From NCBI RefSeq assembly GCF_900109685.1, contig NZ_FOBB01000004.1, positions 530,117-594,116 of the forward strand: a stretch of 64,000 nt of DNA. Direction: 5' to 3'. Below, in pieces: positions 62,217 through 64,000 of this stretch. The notes below the pieces were generated by a model, which saw only the letters and a list, made by a program, of their open reading frames with translations, was not told the DNA's origin and searched no databases. Position numbers and translations under genes: made by a program. Numbering within the stretch: position 1 is the first letter of the stretch; each line of letters begins with the position of its first letter. This DNA comes from Chitinophaga rupis. Lineage in GTDB: Bacteria > Bacteroidota > Bacteroidia > Chitinophagales > Chitinophagaceae.

Positions 62217-64000
62217 TTATTTGGGTTGAATACTAATTGTGAGCATTTCTTCATCAAAAGGCGCGCTGCCATGCTGCGGCGGTGGACCAGCATCTGCCTC
62301 CTTACCTACCAGCAGCTCATTGCTTACCAGCAATCCGTCGATACCCAGGGCCTGCGGATCTTCATACAAAGACGCTTCCAGCACTGTGATCAAATGCTCA
62401 TCAGAAGGAATGAGCACCCCTTCCGGTACGGAGGCGCGGATAAAGGGTACCTCTTCCAAAGCGGTATCTGTAATGCGGCCTATTACCTGCCCATTGCGCG
62501 GGTTCTTTTCATAATAAAAGTGCACCAGTGAAAAGCCGGTAACATAATTCACGTAAGGCAGGCGGTTAATGAAGTTCAGCATTTCCGAACGGTATAACAC
62601 GGTGCCTATCTTAAAATCATTAACGGTATTAAACAGCCATGGGCAAAGGTATTGTTTGATATCTTCCTGCAGCTTTTGCAGGTACAGGTTATCGTTGTAG
62701 TTATTATCCGTGGGTGTGAACCGGATCTTACATACTACTTTTATGCGTTCATACACCGGGTTCCTGATCTCTGCCTTTACAAAAGGCGACATCTTTTTTT
62801 GCACAAAGGCCTGTATGCGGTACAGCGTGGCCAGGTCTACCTTTGGTTCCAGGGTGTTGAACTGCCCGCTGCTGTTCCTGGGTGGGGCTGGAACCACTAT
62901 AATGCTTACATCCGGCTGCTCCGGCATATGCTTCATACGGTTTGCATCAATGGGCAAACATTTTACGATCAGCAGCTCCGGAAATTCCTGCAGCAGGATC
63001 TGTGCAACATCAAAACTCAGCACCGGCCTTTGCTTATGCCGCAGGCGCTCGCTTACGCGGGTATAATACTGCATTTCCGTTTCCTTTTGCCGGCCGCCAA
63101 AAGATGGAAATGGCTGCCATACCTGCTGGATGGTTTTTATATCTGTTTGAAATTTTTTGATGGAGAAAGGATCAATGGACAATGTTTCATTCAGGCTTTG
63201 GCCATCGCCTTCCAGCTGCCTTTCCGCTACTACGGCGTTGGGAAAAATGCCTATTACCCTGGGATTGGCGCCGGTAACCTGGCTTGCGGAGATCCTGATC
63301 CAGAAAAGTTCCGGGGGCAGCATGGTACTGCCGTTGCTGATGTTATCAGGTACACGTATCTTAATGATGCCGCTTTTCAGCAGGTTGTTCGTATCATCCG
63401 ACAACAACTGCGTTCTTTCAAAAGGCAGCCAGCGGTTATTGTTTAAGTGGCTCCATTTTAAGGGGGTGATGCCAACGGCGGTATCACTGTAATGTTTTTC
63501 TTCCAGCTGGAAAAGCAAAGACAGCTCTTCATTGGGATACAGGCGGTTGAAACCTATGAACAGGTTGCCCATATCTTCTGCTACCGGTACCAGCGCAAAA
63601 GTAGTATTATTGGGTACGGGATAGGTTTTGCGGTAACCGTAGGGCAGCACCTGGTATACTTCCAGCCCATCGCCCTGCTGATCTGTTTGTACAGATTTGA
63701 GGGCTTCCATATGTTCCAGCGTATAATTAATGGAAATGGATTTAACAATAGGCAGGTAAGGCAGGTTAGGGACCGGTATTTTCTTTTTCGGGAGAAGACT
63801 TTTTTGCGCATTGCTCATGATCACTTCCGGGAAGATCTGTGAGAACAGGCGATGGCCAAAGGCTTCAGACGGTGACAAGAGCTCCAGCCGGATAGCGCCT
63901 TCCTTGTATAACGAAATATCCGGCTGCCATTCTTCCGCCAGCAACATATCATTGGGAAATGACAGCCTGGTGAAATCCACATTCTGCAGCACTGTATTTT
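62217..64000 (-). CDS. baseplate J-like protein of contractile injection system (Afp11-like; 5' end cut by window edge)
   Basis: At least 594 codons on the minus strand, open at the window edge. A GTG at 63992 is only the first possible start inside the window; the frame continues beyond 64000, so the N-terminus is missing. Residues of the visible part include TRVSERLRHKQRPVLSFDVA and FPELLIVKCLPIDANRMKHM, then KPKVDLATLYRIQAFVQ-type and VYERIKVVCKIRFTPTDNNY blocks typical of baseplate J/gp47-like proteins. It ends 12 nt before the 261-aa gene. Expected role: baseplate wedge (Afp11). The sheath, tube, spike and gp25-like genes should lie further upstream. Confidence 0.82.
   Translation of the reverse strand, partial: NTVLQNVDFTRLSFPNDMLLAEEWQPDISLYKEGAIRLELLSPSEAFGHRLFSQIFPEVIMSNAQKSLLPKKKIPVPNLPYLPIVKSISINYTLEHMEALKSVQTDQQGDGLEVYQVLPYGYRKTYPVPNNTTFALVPVAEDMGNLFIGFNRLYPNEELSLLFQLEEKHYSDTAVGITPLKWSHLNNNRWLPFERTQLLSDDTNNLLKSGIIKIRVPDNISNGSTMLPPELFWIRISASQVTGANPRVIGIFPNAVVAERQLEGDGQSLNETLSIDPFSIKKFQTDIKTIQQVWQPFPSFGGRQKETEMQYYTRVSERLRHKQRPVLSFDVAQILLQEFPELLIVKCLPIDANRMKHMPEQPDVSIIVVPAPPRNSSGQFNTLEPKVDLATLYRIQAFVQKKMSPFVKAEIRNPVYERIKVVCKIRFTPTDNNYNDNLYLQKLQEDIKQYLCPWLFNTVNDFKIGTVLYRSEMLNFINRLPYVNYVTGFSLVHFYYEKNPRNGQVIGRITDTALEEVPFIRASVPEGVLIPSDEHLITVLEASLYEDPQALGIDGLLVSNELLVGKEADAGPPPQHGSAPFDEEMLTISIQPK

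Noticed and set aside
53561..64000. prophage or type VI secretion system
   Set aside because: No capsid, terminase, integrase or TssJLM genes are seen; CIS_TMP, AAA+ ATPase and gene order fit an extracellular contractile injection system better.

Overview
The window comes from a Bacteroidota chromosome, most likely Chitinophaga or a close relative (Chitinophagaceae). This rests on the family content: SusC/SusD, FecR/ECF sigma circuits, PorP/SprF proteins, type IX secretion (T9SS) type A and type B C-terminal domains, DUF2911 and DUF4302, plus TAnnTTTG-type -7 promoter elements. Species assignment is inference. No rRNA, tRNA, CRISPR array or complete insertion sequence was seen.

Layout. (1) 1-7.2 kb: a minus-strand group with a HEAT-like protein cut by the window edge, a SWIM zinc-finger protein, a YheT-type hydrolase and a thioredoxin, followed by a DUF2911/TPR protein, a histone-H1-like protein and an ECF sigma factor. 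(2) 7.3-25 kb: a minus-strand surface-protein operon with two large adhesin-like proteins (2971 and 1368 aa) that share an IgGFc-binding-type module and end in T9SS type B sorting domains, then PorP/SprF, OmpA/TPR/PD40, a second PorP/SprF and a collagen-like lipoprotein. A hairpin terminator closes it. (3) 25.1-34.7 kb: a TonB-dependent uptake locus (SusC with STN domain, SusD, HExxH lipoprotein, DUF4302 lipoprotein) controlled by a FecR/ECF sigma pair. It runs in the same direction into region 2 with no visible terminator. (4) 35-41 kb: a secreted esterase, a T9SS type A protein, a small lipoprotein, a block of imperfect tandem repeats and a gene split by an in-frame stop. (5) 41-41.6 kb: an orphan DUF4157 (eCIS-core-domain) protein. 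(6) 41.6-53.5 kb: an accessory region of mixed base composition with a decayed secreted-protein gene, small hypotheticals, a serine hydrolase, a BlaI/M56 regulatory pair with twin palindromic operators, an FtsX-type permease, an SRPBCC membrane protein, an SMI1/KNR4 pair and a divergent AraC/SDR pair. (7) 53.5-64 kb: the 3' half of an extracellular contractile injection system (eCIS): baseplate protein (cut by the window edge), a fibre-like small protein, a second baseplate protein, a tape-measure protein and an AAA+ ATPase, with two ATGA overlaps.

How the parts work together. In region 3 the STN domain of SusC, the FecR anti-sigma factor and the ECF sigma factor form a standard cell-surface signalling circuit that should sense and induce uptake of an unknown substrate. 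If transcription continues into region 2, the same signal would also induce the two T9SS-exported adhesins, with the PorP/SprF proteins serving as their outer-membrane partners. Region 7 encodes the baseplate, length-control and assembly-ATPase end of a phage-tail-like injection machine. Its sheath, tube and spike genes should lie beyond position 64000. The DUF4157 protein at 41 kb is the only recognisable candidate cargo in the window and is separated from the machine by the accessory region.
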